From contig SCPZ01000080.1 in assembly GCA_004299305.1 (NCBI GenBank), positions 25,749 through 89,748 on the forward strand: a stretch of DNA of 64,000 bases, in the 5' to 3' direction. The DNA comes from Methylobacter sp. (GTDB lineage: Bacteria; Pseudomonadota; Gammaproteobacteria; Methylococcales; Methylomonadaceae). This document shows, one piece after another, positions 43,614-51,713 of the stretch. The position numbers and the translations under genes are program-made. The notes beneath the pieces were generated by a model. The model was not told where the DNA came from, ran no database searches, and worked only from the letters and a program-made list of their open reading frames with translations. Position 1 is the stretch's first letter, and every line of letters starts with the position of its first letter.

Positions 43614-44705
43614 ATGAAACGTAACAAGATAAGTGAAGGTTCCAGTCAGGATGTCGATGCAGATGTAGATGTATTAATAGAACATAAACAATGCATTGCT
43701 TTTCATGCAGCAGGACATGCAATGGCTATTTATTTAAATAACAAAGCCGGAAATCTTCCGCCGCTTGCTTTTCAGATTACGCTTAATGATTTAAACAGTA
43801 AGTCTGAAGAAGAGCTAGTGGCGTATCGCACGACGCATGACGATTGTATTGCGAGAGTCGAAGGCGGGCGGCTAATCGAATTGTTACCCGATAGTCCAGT
43901 GCATCCCGGCACAGGCCATAATGACGCAATGCCGCCTTTAAGCAATGATTATATGAGCGCCTTTGAAACGGACATCATTAACTTGCTTATCGGCTCTTTA
44001 GCCGAGGCTAAACATATCGCTGAGATTGATGATGAACTGTTTAACCAACAATTAGTTAATTTGACGGCCTTAAAAAATTATGGCGGAAGCTCGGATTTTG
44101 CACTGGTCACTCAATATATCCAACGTTTTTCCGCCTGCAATCAACAGCAGGACAAAAAACTCTATGAGTTGTTTAGCATAGCATTTAACTTTATTGATAA
44201 ACGGGAAAACTGGGCGGCGATTACAAGGCTGGCCAACTATATTCTTAATTGCGATAAAAACATTATTAGCAGTGAAGAAGTCGTTTTGCTGGCTAAACAG
44301 CCGCGTGCTGCGAATGAAAAACCTGCGGCGATATTGTTTGTCGATGATGAAGAAAATGTCCTGAGCGCCTTGCGCCGTTTGTTTCATAATGAGCGTTATA
44401 TTACTTATTTTGCCTTGAGTGGCGCAGAAGGCCTGGACATATTACAACACCATGCGGTTGACCTGATTATCTCAGACATGCGGATGCCAGAAATGAACGG
44501 TGCGGAATTTTTAAATCAGGTCGTTATGCAATGGCCGGAGACCATCCGCATTTTATTGACCGGTTACTCCGATATGCAATCAACGATTGATGCCATCAAT
44601 AAGGGGCATATTTACAATTACTGCAATAAACCCTGGGATGATGATGCACTTAAATTACTGGTTCGCAATGCCTTGGAACAAAAAGAATCCGGGCAAAGAG
44701 TATAG
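43614..44705 (+). CDS. Response regulator with N-terminal degenerate metallopeptidase-like domain
   Basis: 363 residues. The N-terminal ~200 residues resemble the peptidase M41-like proteins seen in methanotrophs, with FHAAGHAMAIYL at 30-41: the HExxH motif is reduced to HAAGH (H31-H35, the catalytic Glu replaced by Ala), so it should be inactive. The C-terminal REC domain (~240-355) is complete: acidic pair in FVDDEENV, phospho-acceptor D288 in ISDMRMPEMNG, and a KPWDDDAL lysine typical of RpfG-type regulators. No DNA-binding or HD-GYP output domain follows. A REC-histidine-kinase gene lies 490 bases downstream and could be its partner. Confidence 0.78.
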   Translation: MKRNKISEGSSQDVDADVDVLIEHKQCIAFHAAGHAMAIYLNNKAGNLPPLAFQITLNDLNSKSEEELVAYRTTHDDCIARVEGGRLIELLPDSPVHPGTGHNDAMPPLSNDYMSAFETDIINLLIGSLAEAKHIAEIDDELFNQQLVNLTALKNYGGSSDFALVTQYIQRFSACNQQQDKKLYELFSIAFNFIDKRENWAAITRLANYILNCDKNIISSEEVVLLAKQPRAANEKPAAILFVDDEENVLSALRRLFHNERYITYFALSGAEGLDILQHHAVDLIISDMRMPEMNGAEFLNQVVMQWPETIRILLTGYSDMQSTIDAINKGHIYNYCNKPWDDDALKLLVRNALEQKESGQRV

Positions 44706-45195
44706 GCGAAAATAGTCGGCACAAATATCTACATCACTTTTACAAGCATTTTATTTTTATGAAATGGTCGTTTTTTTATCAAGGGTGCAGATGCACTACA
44801 TTGTTTGTAACGTGTTGTTATTACCATGGAGATAATGAAGGCGGGAGAACTGAGTGTTTTATGAATCGTCTCAATATCACAATGAAGTCAATGCAGTAAT
44901 ATCTTCAAGTCCTTCATGGTAAGAATAAAGGCTGCCAACTTAAGCCGGGACAGATAACATCCCTTCAAGGGATGTTATCTGTAAAATCATCCCGCTTTGA
45001 ATTGGAGGTTAAAATAAATAACATCTTTTGGAATCAATCCCCTTTATCAAGTATGCTAACTATTTGTTTTACAATCGCTAATAAAATAGGTGTAGATGCC
45101 TGTAGTCTACGTAAAGGGCATAGCCGTCGATCTGCACTGGAGCGAATTCAAGCGGGTGGTGTTGCTTCACGGGTTGTTAGCCTGTTGGCCTATGT
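44706..45195. other. 490-base gap between two regulator genes
   Basis: Holds the 33-base palindrome at 44950-44982 and the short plus-strand frame 44972-45199, which begins in the palindrome and has no protein-like pattern. No gene supported. Confidence 0.55.
44950..44982. repeat. 33-base palindrome, family 6, copy A
   Basis: Perfect 16+1+16 inverted repeat, half site acagataacatccctt. Copies at 56483-56515 and 60641-60673; all follow a gcgggac/ccgggac-like sequence. Confidence 0.85.
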
Positions 45196-46455
45196 ATGAT
45201 AGACAGAGCCAAAATTCTCGTTGTTGATGATACTCCGGCTTCCCTCAAGTTATTATCGGACATTCTCAAGGCGGAAGGCTACAAAGTGCGTGCCGCCATC
45301 AACGGCGAACTGGCCCTGCATTCCGCTATCATCAATCCCCCGAAACTGGTGTTGTTGGACATTTGTATGCCGGAAATGGATGGTTTCGAAGTGTGCCGAA
45401 GGCTCAAGGCGCAACCTGAGACCCGTGACATACCGGTTATCTTTGTCAGCGCCGTAGCGGACACAAATGAAAAGGTGCAAGGCTTTGAACTAGGCGCCGT
45501 AGACTTTGTCACTAAGCCCTACCAACGCGAAGAATTACTGGCCAGGGTTCACACGCATCTGGAAGTTGACCGATTGCGCAACGACCTGAAAGACTTATAT
45601 GAGGACCTCAAGCGAGTCCAGGCCCAACTTCTCCAACAGGACAAAATGGCCTCCATAGGTCAACTTGCAGCCGGGGTGGCCCATGAGATCAACAATCCCG
45701 TCGGTTTCGTAAGCTCCAACCTGGGCGTCATGCGGCGCTACATTGACAACCTCTTCAAATTACTGGATGTCTACGATGCGAGCGAAGATAACTTGCCGGA
45801 ACAAACCCGTGCCGCTATAACTGGCCTGAAGCAGGCCATCGATCTTGCCTTCCTGCGTGCGGACATGCCGAATCTGTTGACCGAGTCGATGGACGGTTTG
45901 CAGAGAATCAAGCATATTGTTCAGAATCTCAAGGATTTCTCCCACGTAAGCGAATCCGATAAACAGTGGGCGAACCTGGAGTTAGGGCTCGATAGCGCGC
46001 TCAATATGGCCCAAAACGAATTCAAGTACAAAGTAGATGTGATCAAGGAGTATGCAGGCATACCCGAGATCGAATGCCTCCCTTCCCAGCTCAACCAAGT
46101 GTTTATGAATCTTTTGATCAATGCCGACCAGGCCATCAAGGATCACGGCGAAATCAGGATAGCGACACGAAGCGACGCGGATTCGGTACAAATTGCCATC
46201 AGCGACACGGGATGCGGCATTCCGCCGGAAAACCTGAAACGGATTTTCGATCCGTTTTTCACCACCAAAGACGTGGGGAAAGGAACCGGGCTCGGTCTGG
46301 CCATTACCTACGATATCGTCGTTAACAAGCATGGCGGCCGGATTGATGTGAAGAGCGAAGTCGGCGTCGGAACAACCTTCACCATTGTGTTGCCGATAAA
46401 ACGCGAACAAAAACCGCAAGATGCGCAGACGGGGTCTGTGGCAAAATTTAGCTGA
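45196..46455 (+). CDS. Response regulator-histidine kinase hybrid (REC-HisKA-HATPase)
   Basis: 419 residues, cytosolic. REC domain 6-120 with D55 in [13 protein letters not shown] and a KPYQREEL lysine; a coiled-coil linker; a HisKA helix with H163 in [14 protein letters not shown]; HATPase_c with the N box ([10 protein letters not shown]), G1 box [18 protein letters not shown] and G2 [10 protein letters not shown]. The order REC-first is typical of relay kinases that take input from another protein rather than from the membrane. ATG at 45196. Likely partner of the HAAGH-REC protein upstream. Confidence 0.92.
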   Translation: MIDRAKILVVDDTPASLKLLSDILKAEGYKVRAAINGELALHSAIINPPKLVLLDICMPEMDGFEVCRRLKAQPETRDIPVIFVSAVADTNEKVQGFELGAVDFVTKPYQREELLARVHTHLEVDRLRNDLKDLYEDLKRVQAQLLQQDKMASIGQLAAGVAHEINNPVGFVSSNLGVMRRYIDNLFKLLDVYDASEDNLPEQTRAAITGLKQAIDLAFLRADMPNLLTESMDGLQRIKHIVQNLKDFSHVSESDKQWANLELGLDSALNMAQNEFKYKVDVIKEYAGIPEIECLPSQLNQVFMNLLINADQAIKDHGEIRIATRSDADSVQIAISDTGCGIPPENLKRIFDPFFTTKDVGKGTGLGLAITYDIVVNKHGGRIDVKSEVGVGTTFTIVLPIKREQKPQDAQTGSVAKFS

Positions 46456-46487
46456 AGGCATACAGTGGCTTGTTCAATCAAATTGGT

Positions 46488-46670
46488 AACTATTCAGCGT
46501 ATGCTAAAAATGATTAATGGAACACGGATGCCAAAAGTAGGCGCCTTTAGGCGACACGGATAGGACAGATTTATACAGATTTTTTCAAAATAGTCTGGGT
46601 TTTTAATCGGTGATTATCCGTCTAATCAGTGTCATCCGTGTTCTATTTCTTTTTTCGCTGAATAGTTACT
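46488..46670. repeat. Palindromic mobile repeat, family 1, copy C, with nested 23-base insert
   Basis: Outer inverted ends gtaactattcagcg and cgctgaatagttac surround the family 1 core at 46519-46650. The left arm is interrupted at 46531-46553 by ccaaaagtaggcgcctttag plus gcg. The outer ends differ from those of copies A and B, so the core has been placed in another element. Confidence 0.8.
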
Positions 46671-46781
46671 CAAATTGTTCAAATAGGTTCAACATTTCCC
46701 AGTACGGTTGGAAGTTCGACGTGTCGCGCTGTCAGGCTTACCGACCTAGTTCCAGCATCACTCTGTAACAAGGAAATAAAA

Positions 46782-47180
46782 ATGAAAGGTAGTTGTTTAT
46801 GCGGGGCAATTGAGTACGAAATCGACAGCATCGACATGCCTGTTGCGCACTGCCATTGCCGGACTTGCCAAAAAGCCCATGCGGCGCCGTTCGCCTCGAG
46901 CGCCGGGGTAATGCGCGAGCATTTTCGCTGGTTGAAAGGTGAAGAAAAACGTTCATCTTTCGAGTCTTCGCCAGGAAAACTGCGCCATTTCTGCTCGGTG
47001 TGCGGTTCCCATCTGGTGGCCGAGCGGGTGATGCAGCCTCATGTTATTGTTCGGGTGGCAACCTTGGATGAAGATCCCGGCGTTACTCCGCACATGCATA
47101 TCTGGACATCGCACGATGTCCCGTGGCTCGGCTATGAAGGCATTCCTTGTTACCCGGAATGGCAGCCGGGGCGCTTATGA
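46782..47180 (+). CDS. GFA-family protein (second copy)
   Basis: 132 residues. Zinc cysteines of the GFA/CENP-V fold: SCLCGAIEYEI, HCHCRTCQKAHAAPF and FCSVCGSHLV. More canonical than the one at 31.4 kb. Possible role in formaldehyde-glutathione adduct chemistry, but the family is broad. Its stop overlaps the transglutaminase-like gene start as ATGA. Confidence 0.85.
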   Translation: MKGSCLCGAIEYEIDSIDMPVAHCHCRTCQKAHAAPFASSAGVMREHFRWLKGEEKRSSFESSPGKLRHFCSVCGSHLVAERVMQPHVIVRVATLDEDPGVTPHMHIWTSHDVPWLGYEGIPCYPEWQPGRL

Positions 47181-47812
47181 AAGCCAGTATGGAAGGCTAT
47201 CTCGACAGCAGCGAGTACATCGATTGGAAACATCCGTTGCTGCTTGCAAAGGCGGCTGAGCTTGCCGAGGGCTGTGTTAGCGATGAAGCTGTAGCGAAAC
47301 AGTGCTTTGAATTTGTCCGCGATGCCATTAAGCACAGCTGGGATTGCCGGATGAACCCTGTCACTTGTAAAGCCTCTGAGGTATTAACCCACGGCACAGG
47401 CTATTGTTATGCCAAAAGCCATTTGCTGGCCGCGCTGTTAAGAGCCAATGCCATTCCGGCGGCGCTTTGCTACCAGCGTTTGACGATTGGAACCGAAGGT
47501 CCGCCTTACTGTCTTCATGGCTTGAATGCCGTTTATCTTAAGCGGCATGGCTGGTATCGCATTGACGCCCGAGGCAACAAGCCGGGCGTATTCGCCGACT
47601 TTTGTCCGCCTATAGAAAAACTGGCTTTCCCGGTTGTTGATGTGTTGGAAAGAGATTTTCCGCAACTATTGGCTGAGCCCTTGCCGCAAGTGGTAAAAGC
47701 ATTGACCCAGAACCAGACGGTGGAAGAGGTCTTCGACAACCTGCCGGATGCTGAAGTTATCAAGGTTCCGCCGAGAAAGCTCCGTCCTCTTACCGTGCGC
47801 CCTAAAGAGTAA
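47177..47812 (+). CDS. Transglutaminase-like cysteine protease/peptidase
   Basis: 211 residues with the transglutaminase-core triad: C77 in GTGYCYAKSH, H114 in CLHGLNAVY, D130 in YRIDARGNK. No signal peptide, so cytosolic. Family members in bacteria are mostly peptidases or amide-modifying enzymes of unknown substrate. Translationally coupled to the GFA gene (ATGA) and followed three bases later by an NTF2-like gene: a three-gene operon. Confidence 0.85.
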   Translation: MKASMEGYLDSSEYIDWKHPLLLAKAAELAEGCVSDEAVAKQCFEFVRDAIKHSWDCRMNPVTCKASEVLTHGTGYCYAKSHLLAALLRANAIPAALCYQRLTIGTEGPPYCLHGLNAVYLKRHGWYRIDARGNKPGVFADFCPPIEKLAFPVVDVLERDFPQLLAEPLPQVVKALTQNQTVEEVFDNLPDAEVIKVPPRKLRPLTVRPKE

Positions 47813-47814
47813 TC

Positions 47815-48186
47815 ATGAACAACAGCTTTGCCGAATATTTTGCCAACGACTGGATAGATTCGTGGAACAGCCACGATTTGCAACGCATCTTGTCCCACTA
47901 TACGGATGATTTTGAAATGTCATCGCCCGTGATTATCCAGCTTGCCGATGAAGCTAGCGGAACTTTACGCGGCAAAGCTGCGGTTGGCGTCTATTGGGCT
48001 AAAGCCCTGAAACTCATCCCTGATTTACACTTTGAATTGATAACGACATTGGTCGGCGTGAACAGCATCACGCTTTACTACCGAGGCGCGCGAGGCCATC
48101 TGGCTGCCGAAGTATTTCATTTTAACCAAGAGCAAAAAGTGACCAAAGCCTTTGCCCATTATTCATTACCTATGAAGTCTTCATGA
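47815..48186 (+). CDS. NTF2-like/SnoaL-like small protein
   Basis: 123 residues in the cone-shaped NTF2 layout: FANDWIDSWNSHDLQRILSH, FEMSSPV, GKAAVGVYW and a closing beta sheet. Such proteins include small isomerases and binding proteins. Third gene of the GFA-transglutaminase-like operon, two bases after the previous stop. Confidence 0.8.
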   Translation: MNNSFAEYFANDWIDSWNSHDLQRILSHYTDDFEMSSPVIIQLADEASGTLRGKAAVGVYWAKALKLIPDLHFELITTLVGVNSITLYYRGARGHLAAEVFHFNQEQKVTKAFAHYSLPMKSS

Positions 48187-48200
48187 TAAAAATCAGGGCC

Positions 48201-48270
48201 GTAGGATGTGCTAAACAAAGTGAAGCACATCTTCCGCGATTGATGCGCTTCGTGCCTCAGCACATCCTAC
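48201..48270. repeat. Hairpin repeat, family 10, copy A
   Basis: gtaggatgtgct ... cagcacatcctac inverted, with tgatgcgcttcgtgcc in the loop. Copy B at 62957-63028; a short relative (ggatgggctacgcagcccatc) at about 50112. Confidence 0.7.
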
Positions 48271-48387
48271 GGGCTAAGGGTTTAACGCAAAATTGCAGGA
48301 TTGCTATCTTTATGGCGGCTGATATAAGCTCAAACATGTTTACACCTTTTTAAGTCAAATTGATAAAGCCGAAGATAGGCGGGTCTT

Positions 48388-48780
48388 ATGAGTTTAAGAA
48401 TTTTTCAGCCTTCCAGCGTCCTGAAACCTTACGTTATGGCGATTTGGGATTATGAGGATTTATTGGGCGGCGATAACTTGGCACTTTCGATTCTGCCAGA
48501 TACTGCAACCTATTTATGTTTTTTATATGTCGATTTACTAACCACTGCGCACAAAGAACAAATCTATACAACCCGTAGCGGACTTGCCGGTTTCCAAAGC
48601 TTTCGGAGCGATCTGGGGGGATTAGGGAAAGTCTCTGGGGTTTCTGCACGTCTCACCCCCTGGGGCTTAAATGTATTCCGTCGTGGCATTGTAAGAGATT
48701 GCGCTGAAAGGCGGGTGGACTGTCGGGATATTTTTCCCAAATATTCGATAGTGCTATTTAAACAAAGTGATAGGTGGTAA
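48388..48780 (+). pseudogene. AraC-type regulator N-terminal domain, cut short by a MITE end
   Basis: 130 residues (MSLRIFQPSSVLKPYVMAIW) matching the N-terminal sensor part (DUF6597-like) of AraC-type regulators; the C-terminal helix-turn-helix domain is missing. The last ~10 residues (VLFKQSDRW) and the stop are the 31-base right end of the MITE seen at 43367-43533. The regulator cannot bind DNA as read. Confidence 0.65.
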
Positions 48781-48781
48781 G
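48751..48781. repeat. Solo right end of the 43.4 kb MITE
   Basis: gtgctatttaaacaaagtga followed by taggtggtaag, identical to 43503-43533. No left end is nearby, so a deletion or partial insertion occurred. Confidence 0.8.
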
Positions 48782-48863
48782 GGTATAAAGAGCAATAAAG
48801 CTTGAACGCCGTTTTACACGCTAATGTGGTATCTTGAGCAATCTGTCGACAAAGAGATATTCC

Positions 48864-49505
48864 ATGAAAAAAATACTTATTGTTTCAGTCGCTATAGCAA
48901 ACGCACTTATATCAGGATGCGCCTCGCAACCAGGATCAATGGATCTATGCGACGAATTAAGCCCCCTTAAAAGCGCACTCCTATTAAGTTGCGCCTCGCA
49001 TCCGTTCAGAGAGTTTAAAGACGCGCCACACGCCGCCTTAAAAGCCGTCACGCCGACACTTGTGGTTGCCAACTGCTCGACGCTGGATGACGATGCCGAC
49101 GGCATCAACAATTGTAATGATAAATGCCCGAACACCTTAAAAGGCGCTCACGTTAACCCATTCGGCTGCTGGACTGTTGAGGTGAAATTCGACAACGACA
49201 ACAGCACTATCAAGCCCGACTATTATCCTGAACTCGATAATGCAATTGCCGTCATCAAAGCAAATCCCGACATCAATATTGAAGTGCAAGGCCACACCAG
49301 CAATACCGGTTCAGCGGCTTACAACCAAAAATTATCCGAGCTTCGCGCAATGGCTGTTAAAGACTATTTAAGTCGCTCCACTCTCTATCCTACAAAGGGA
49401 TCATTAACCGCCAGGGGCTACGGTTTAACTCAACCTATCGACACCAATGAGACTGAAGCAGGCCGCGCTAACAACCGCAGAGTACAACTGGAAGTGCTTA
49501 AATAA
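48864..49505 (+). CDS. OmpA-family lipoprotein with TSP3-type calcium motif
   Basis: 213 residues. Lipobox ANALISGC (Cys ~18). A thrombospondin-3-like acidic repeat DDDADGINNCNDKCPNT precedes the OmpA_C domain (~105-213), which has the peptidoglycan-binding signature VQGHTSNTGSAAYNQKLSEL and ends RRVQLEVLK. Anchors the outer membrane to peptidoglycan. The ATG at 48864 starts the signal; the longer frame adds nothing. Confidence 0.9.
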   Translation: MKKILIVSVAIANALISGCASQPGSMDLCDELSPLKSALLLSCASHPFREFKDAPHAALKAVTPTLVVANCSTLDDDADGINNCNDKCPNTLKGAHVNPFGCWTVEVKFDNDNSTIKPDYYPELDNAIAVIKANPDINIEVQGHTSNTGSAAYNQKLSELRAMAVKDYLSRSTLYPTKGSLTARGYGLTQPIDTNETEAGRANNRRVQLEVLK

Positions 49506-49517
49506 GGAATGTATAAC

Positions 49518-49581
49518 TTAGGCGATTTCCTGCGAAAAAATTCTGCGCCATTTGGGTATATTTATTCTTGGCAATCGCCTT
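49518..49581. repeat. TIR repeat, family 8, copy B
   Basis: ttaggcgatttcctgcgaaa ... tattcttggcaatcgcct, matching 11114-11175 with few differences. Confidence 0.75.
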
Positions 49582-49620
49582 AGATGTCGTCATTCCGGTA
49601 ACGTTAACATACCGATATGC

Positions 49621-49653
49621 AGACCTTCCAGGTTTCTAAAACCTGGAAGGTCT
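49621..49653. repeat. 33-base palindrome, family 7, copy B
   Basis: agaccttccaggtttc ... aaaacctggaaggtct, one mismatch from perfect. Confidence 0.85.
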
Positions 49654-49772
49654 AACGCGAAACATCCTTTTTCTGCTCGGGACGTAAAGCGTCAGCACAA
49701 ATTTATCAAAAAAATATCAATATGTTATTCTAATTGCAATTACTGAAATTTAATTTTACTGAAGGGGATCTT

Positions 49773-50090
49773 ATGAAAAAGTTAGTTTGTATTTTAGCAT
49801 TAGCTGTTGTTTCTAATGGGGTTTGCGCTGAGTCAGCGCCCGCCGCCGCGACTACAGCTGTTGAAGCTCAAAAGGATGGAGTAAGAACAGGTGTACGTAC
49901 GCCTACGGGAGATGTAAATAAGTTTTGGGATGCCATAGATTGGGACGATTTGTCCGCTGAGGAACAAAAACTCTGGAGTGTTTTATCTGACGGCGCTTCG
50001 TGGAATAAGTTAAGCAACGAAGAACGGGCGGCTGCAACGGCCTTAGGCTTTAACAAAAAATCATGGAATAGTGTTCCGGCGTCAAAATAG
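49773..50090 (+). CDS. Small secreted/periplasmic protein
   Basis: 105 residues. Signal peptide MKKLVCILALAVVSNGVCAE with a clear AxA-like cleavage; mature part is acidic and Trp-rich (FWDAIDWDDLSAEEQKLWSV, SWNKLSNEERAAATALGF), two similar helical halves. Strong GAAGGGGATC site. Function unknown. Confidence 0.62.
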   Translation: MKKLVCILALAVVSNGVCAESAPAAATTAVEAQKDGVRTGVRTPTGDVNKFWDAIDWDDLSAEEQKLWSVLSDGASWNKLSNEERAAATALGFNKKSWNSVPASK

Positions 50091-50289
50091 TTGTCGCCTT
50101 AAATTTTAAGTGCATAGGATGGGCTACGCAGCCCATCAACAACAGCGAACGATGCGTTTCCTGCGTTAGTCCCAGCCATAGGGGTACTGTCATTAAGTTA
50201 ACGGTTGCGCATTTCCATTCCTAACGTTTTTGCTATATCTCAGGAAGCTTGAGACACAGTCCAAACTCAATTCATTTAGAGGGTAGATA

Positions 50290-51105
50290 ATGTTGCTGAA
50301 AATTGGTTCAACTGGCGATGATGTAAAAAAAATGCAGGAAAAATTAGGGCTTCAAGCAGATGGCATCTTCGGCCCCGGCACAGAAAAAGCGCTAAAGGAT
50401 TGGCAAGTTGCAAATGGCTTGACCGCTGATGGCGTTGTAGGTCCTGCGACATGGGAAAAAATGTTTCCCGATGCTCCGGCGAGTTCGGCTACAGCATCTG
50501 TCGATGAGCTAAAACTAGATAAATTAGCCGGTCATGTTCCCGATGCGGTGATTAGTCAAATCAACGATTGTGCGGCAAAATTTAATATCAACTCGTCTTT
50601 GCGGTTGGCGCATTTTTTAGCGCAGTGCGAACATGAAAGCGGTGGCTTTAAAGTAACACAAGAAAACTTAAATTATTCCTCCGACGGTTTGAAAAAAACA
50701 TTCCCCAAATATTTCCCAGACAATTTAGCCGACAGTTATGCCGGACAACCGGAAAAAATCGCTTCGCGGGTTTACGCAGATAGAATGGGCAACGGCGATG
50801 AAGCAAGTCAAGAAGGTTATAAATACAGGGGGCGTGGCTATATTCAGCTGACCGGCAAAGATAACTACGGTGCGTTCGATAAATCCGTAGATGACGATAT
50901 TTTAAATAACCCCGACGCGGTCGCAGCAAAATACGCTTTATTATCGGCGGCTTGGTTTTGGAATTCCCGTTCTCTTAATACCTCGGCTGATAAAGGTTCA
51001 AGTGATGCGGTGGTTACTGAAATCACCAAAAAAGTTAATGGCGGCATCATCGGTTTAGATGATCGCATTAAATATTTTAATGAATACTATGCTTTGTTTG
51101 CCTGA
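50290..51105 (+). CDS. GH19 endolysin-like muramidase/chitinase with peptidoglycan-binding domain
   Basis: 271 residues. N-terminal PG_binding_1 domain (MLLKIGSTGDDVKKMQEKLG to about residue 60), a Ala/Ser linker, then a glycoside hydrolase 19 domain with the catalytic glutamate E116 in CEHESGGF and the family segment YRGRGYIQLTGKDNY (179-193). No signal peptide, as in phage endolysins and some contact-delivered effectors. A gene for a small secreted protein starts 10 bases after the stop and may encode its immunity partner. No phage genes are around. Confidence 0.87.
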   Translation: MLLKIGSTGDDVKKMQEKLGLQADGIFGPGTEKALKDWQVANGLTADGVVGPATWEKMFPDAPASSATASVDELKLDKLAGHVPDAVISQINDCAAKFNINSSLRLAHFLAQCEHESGGFKVTQENLNYSSDGLKKTFPKYFPDNLADSYAGQPEKIASRVYADRMGNGDEASQEGYKYRGRGYIQLTGKDNYGAFDKSVDDDILNNPDAVAAKYALLSAAWFWNSRSLNTSADKGSSDAVVTEITKKVNGGIIGLDDRIKYFNEYYALFA

Positions 51106-51115
51106 AAAATCAGCT

Positions 51116-51622
51116 ATGAAATACAATGCCCTTGCACTGACCTGTCTGCTTTATTCGGTTTCCTTATCGGTCGTCGCTACGGAATCGTATTGTAGCGAAC
51201 AAGAGCAAACTGTTTTTTCTTGCTCGCTAGGTAAAAAAATTGTTTCAGTGTGCGCCTCAAAAGATATTTCGCCGACTAGCGGCTATCTGCAATATCGATT
51301 CGGCAAACAAAACGCGCCGGAGTTGATATTTCCTGCTTTAACCAATGCCCCTTCTCAGCGTTCCGGTATTCAGGCACGAAGCTTGATGTTTTCAGGGGGA
51401 GGCGGCGCTTATTTACGATTTATCAATGGCAACTATAACTATATCGTCTATACCGCTATCGGTAAGGGGTGGGGGACTAAAGACGGTGTTTCGGTTGAAA
51501 AAGACGGCAAACTGATTGCTAATTTAAAATGCTCGGATGTTCCCGTTTCAATATTGGGGGAGGATTTTTTTAGCCGTGCCGGTTTGAGTGCCGATCAAGA
51601 CGAGTTTATGCTGCCTGAATAA
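51116..51622 (+). CDS. Secreted small protein, candidate immunity partner of the GH19 enzyme
   Basis: 168 residues. Signal peptide MKYNALALTCLLYSVSLSVV ending near ATE. The mature part has paired cysteines (SYCSEQ, FSCSLG, VCASK, LKCSD), suggesting disulfides, and a beta-rich body (YLQYRFGKQ, YNYIVYTAIGKG). It begins 10 bases after the GH19 stop, so it is co-transcribed. A periplasmic protein paired with a signal-less cell-wall hydrolase is the classic immunity arrangement; functional evidence is lacking. Confidence 0.58.
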   Translation: MKYNALALTCLLYSVSLSVVATESYCSEQEQTVFSCSLGKKIVSVCASKDISPTSGYLQYRFGKQNAPELIFPALTNAPSQRSGIQARSLMFSGGGGAYLRFINGNYNYIVYTAIGKGWGTKDGVSVEKDGKLIANLKCSDVPVSILGEDFFSRAGLSADQDEFMLPE

Positions 51623-51713
51623 AATGTTTTCACCGCTCTTGTTCAAAGCCGGCTGGAGTCCAAAGCTAGCTTTGGATATTGATATTTCTCTATAAACATC
51701 CAGAGATTTGACT

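Noticed and set aside
44972..45199. 75-residue frame before the REC-histidine kinase
   Set aside because: It starts within a 33-base palindrome and overlaps the kinase start; composition not protein-like.
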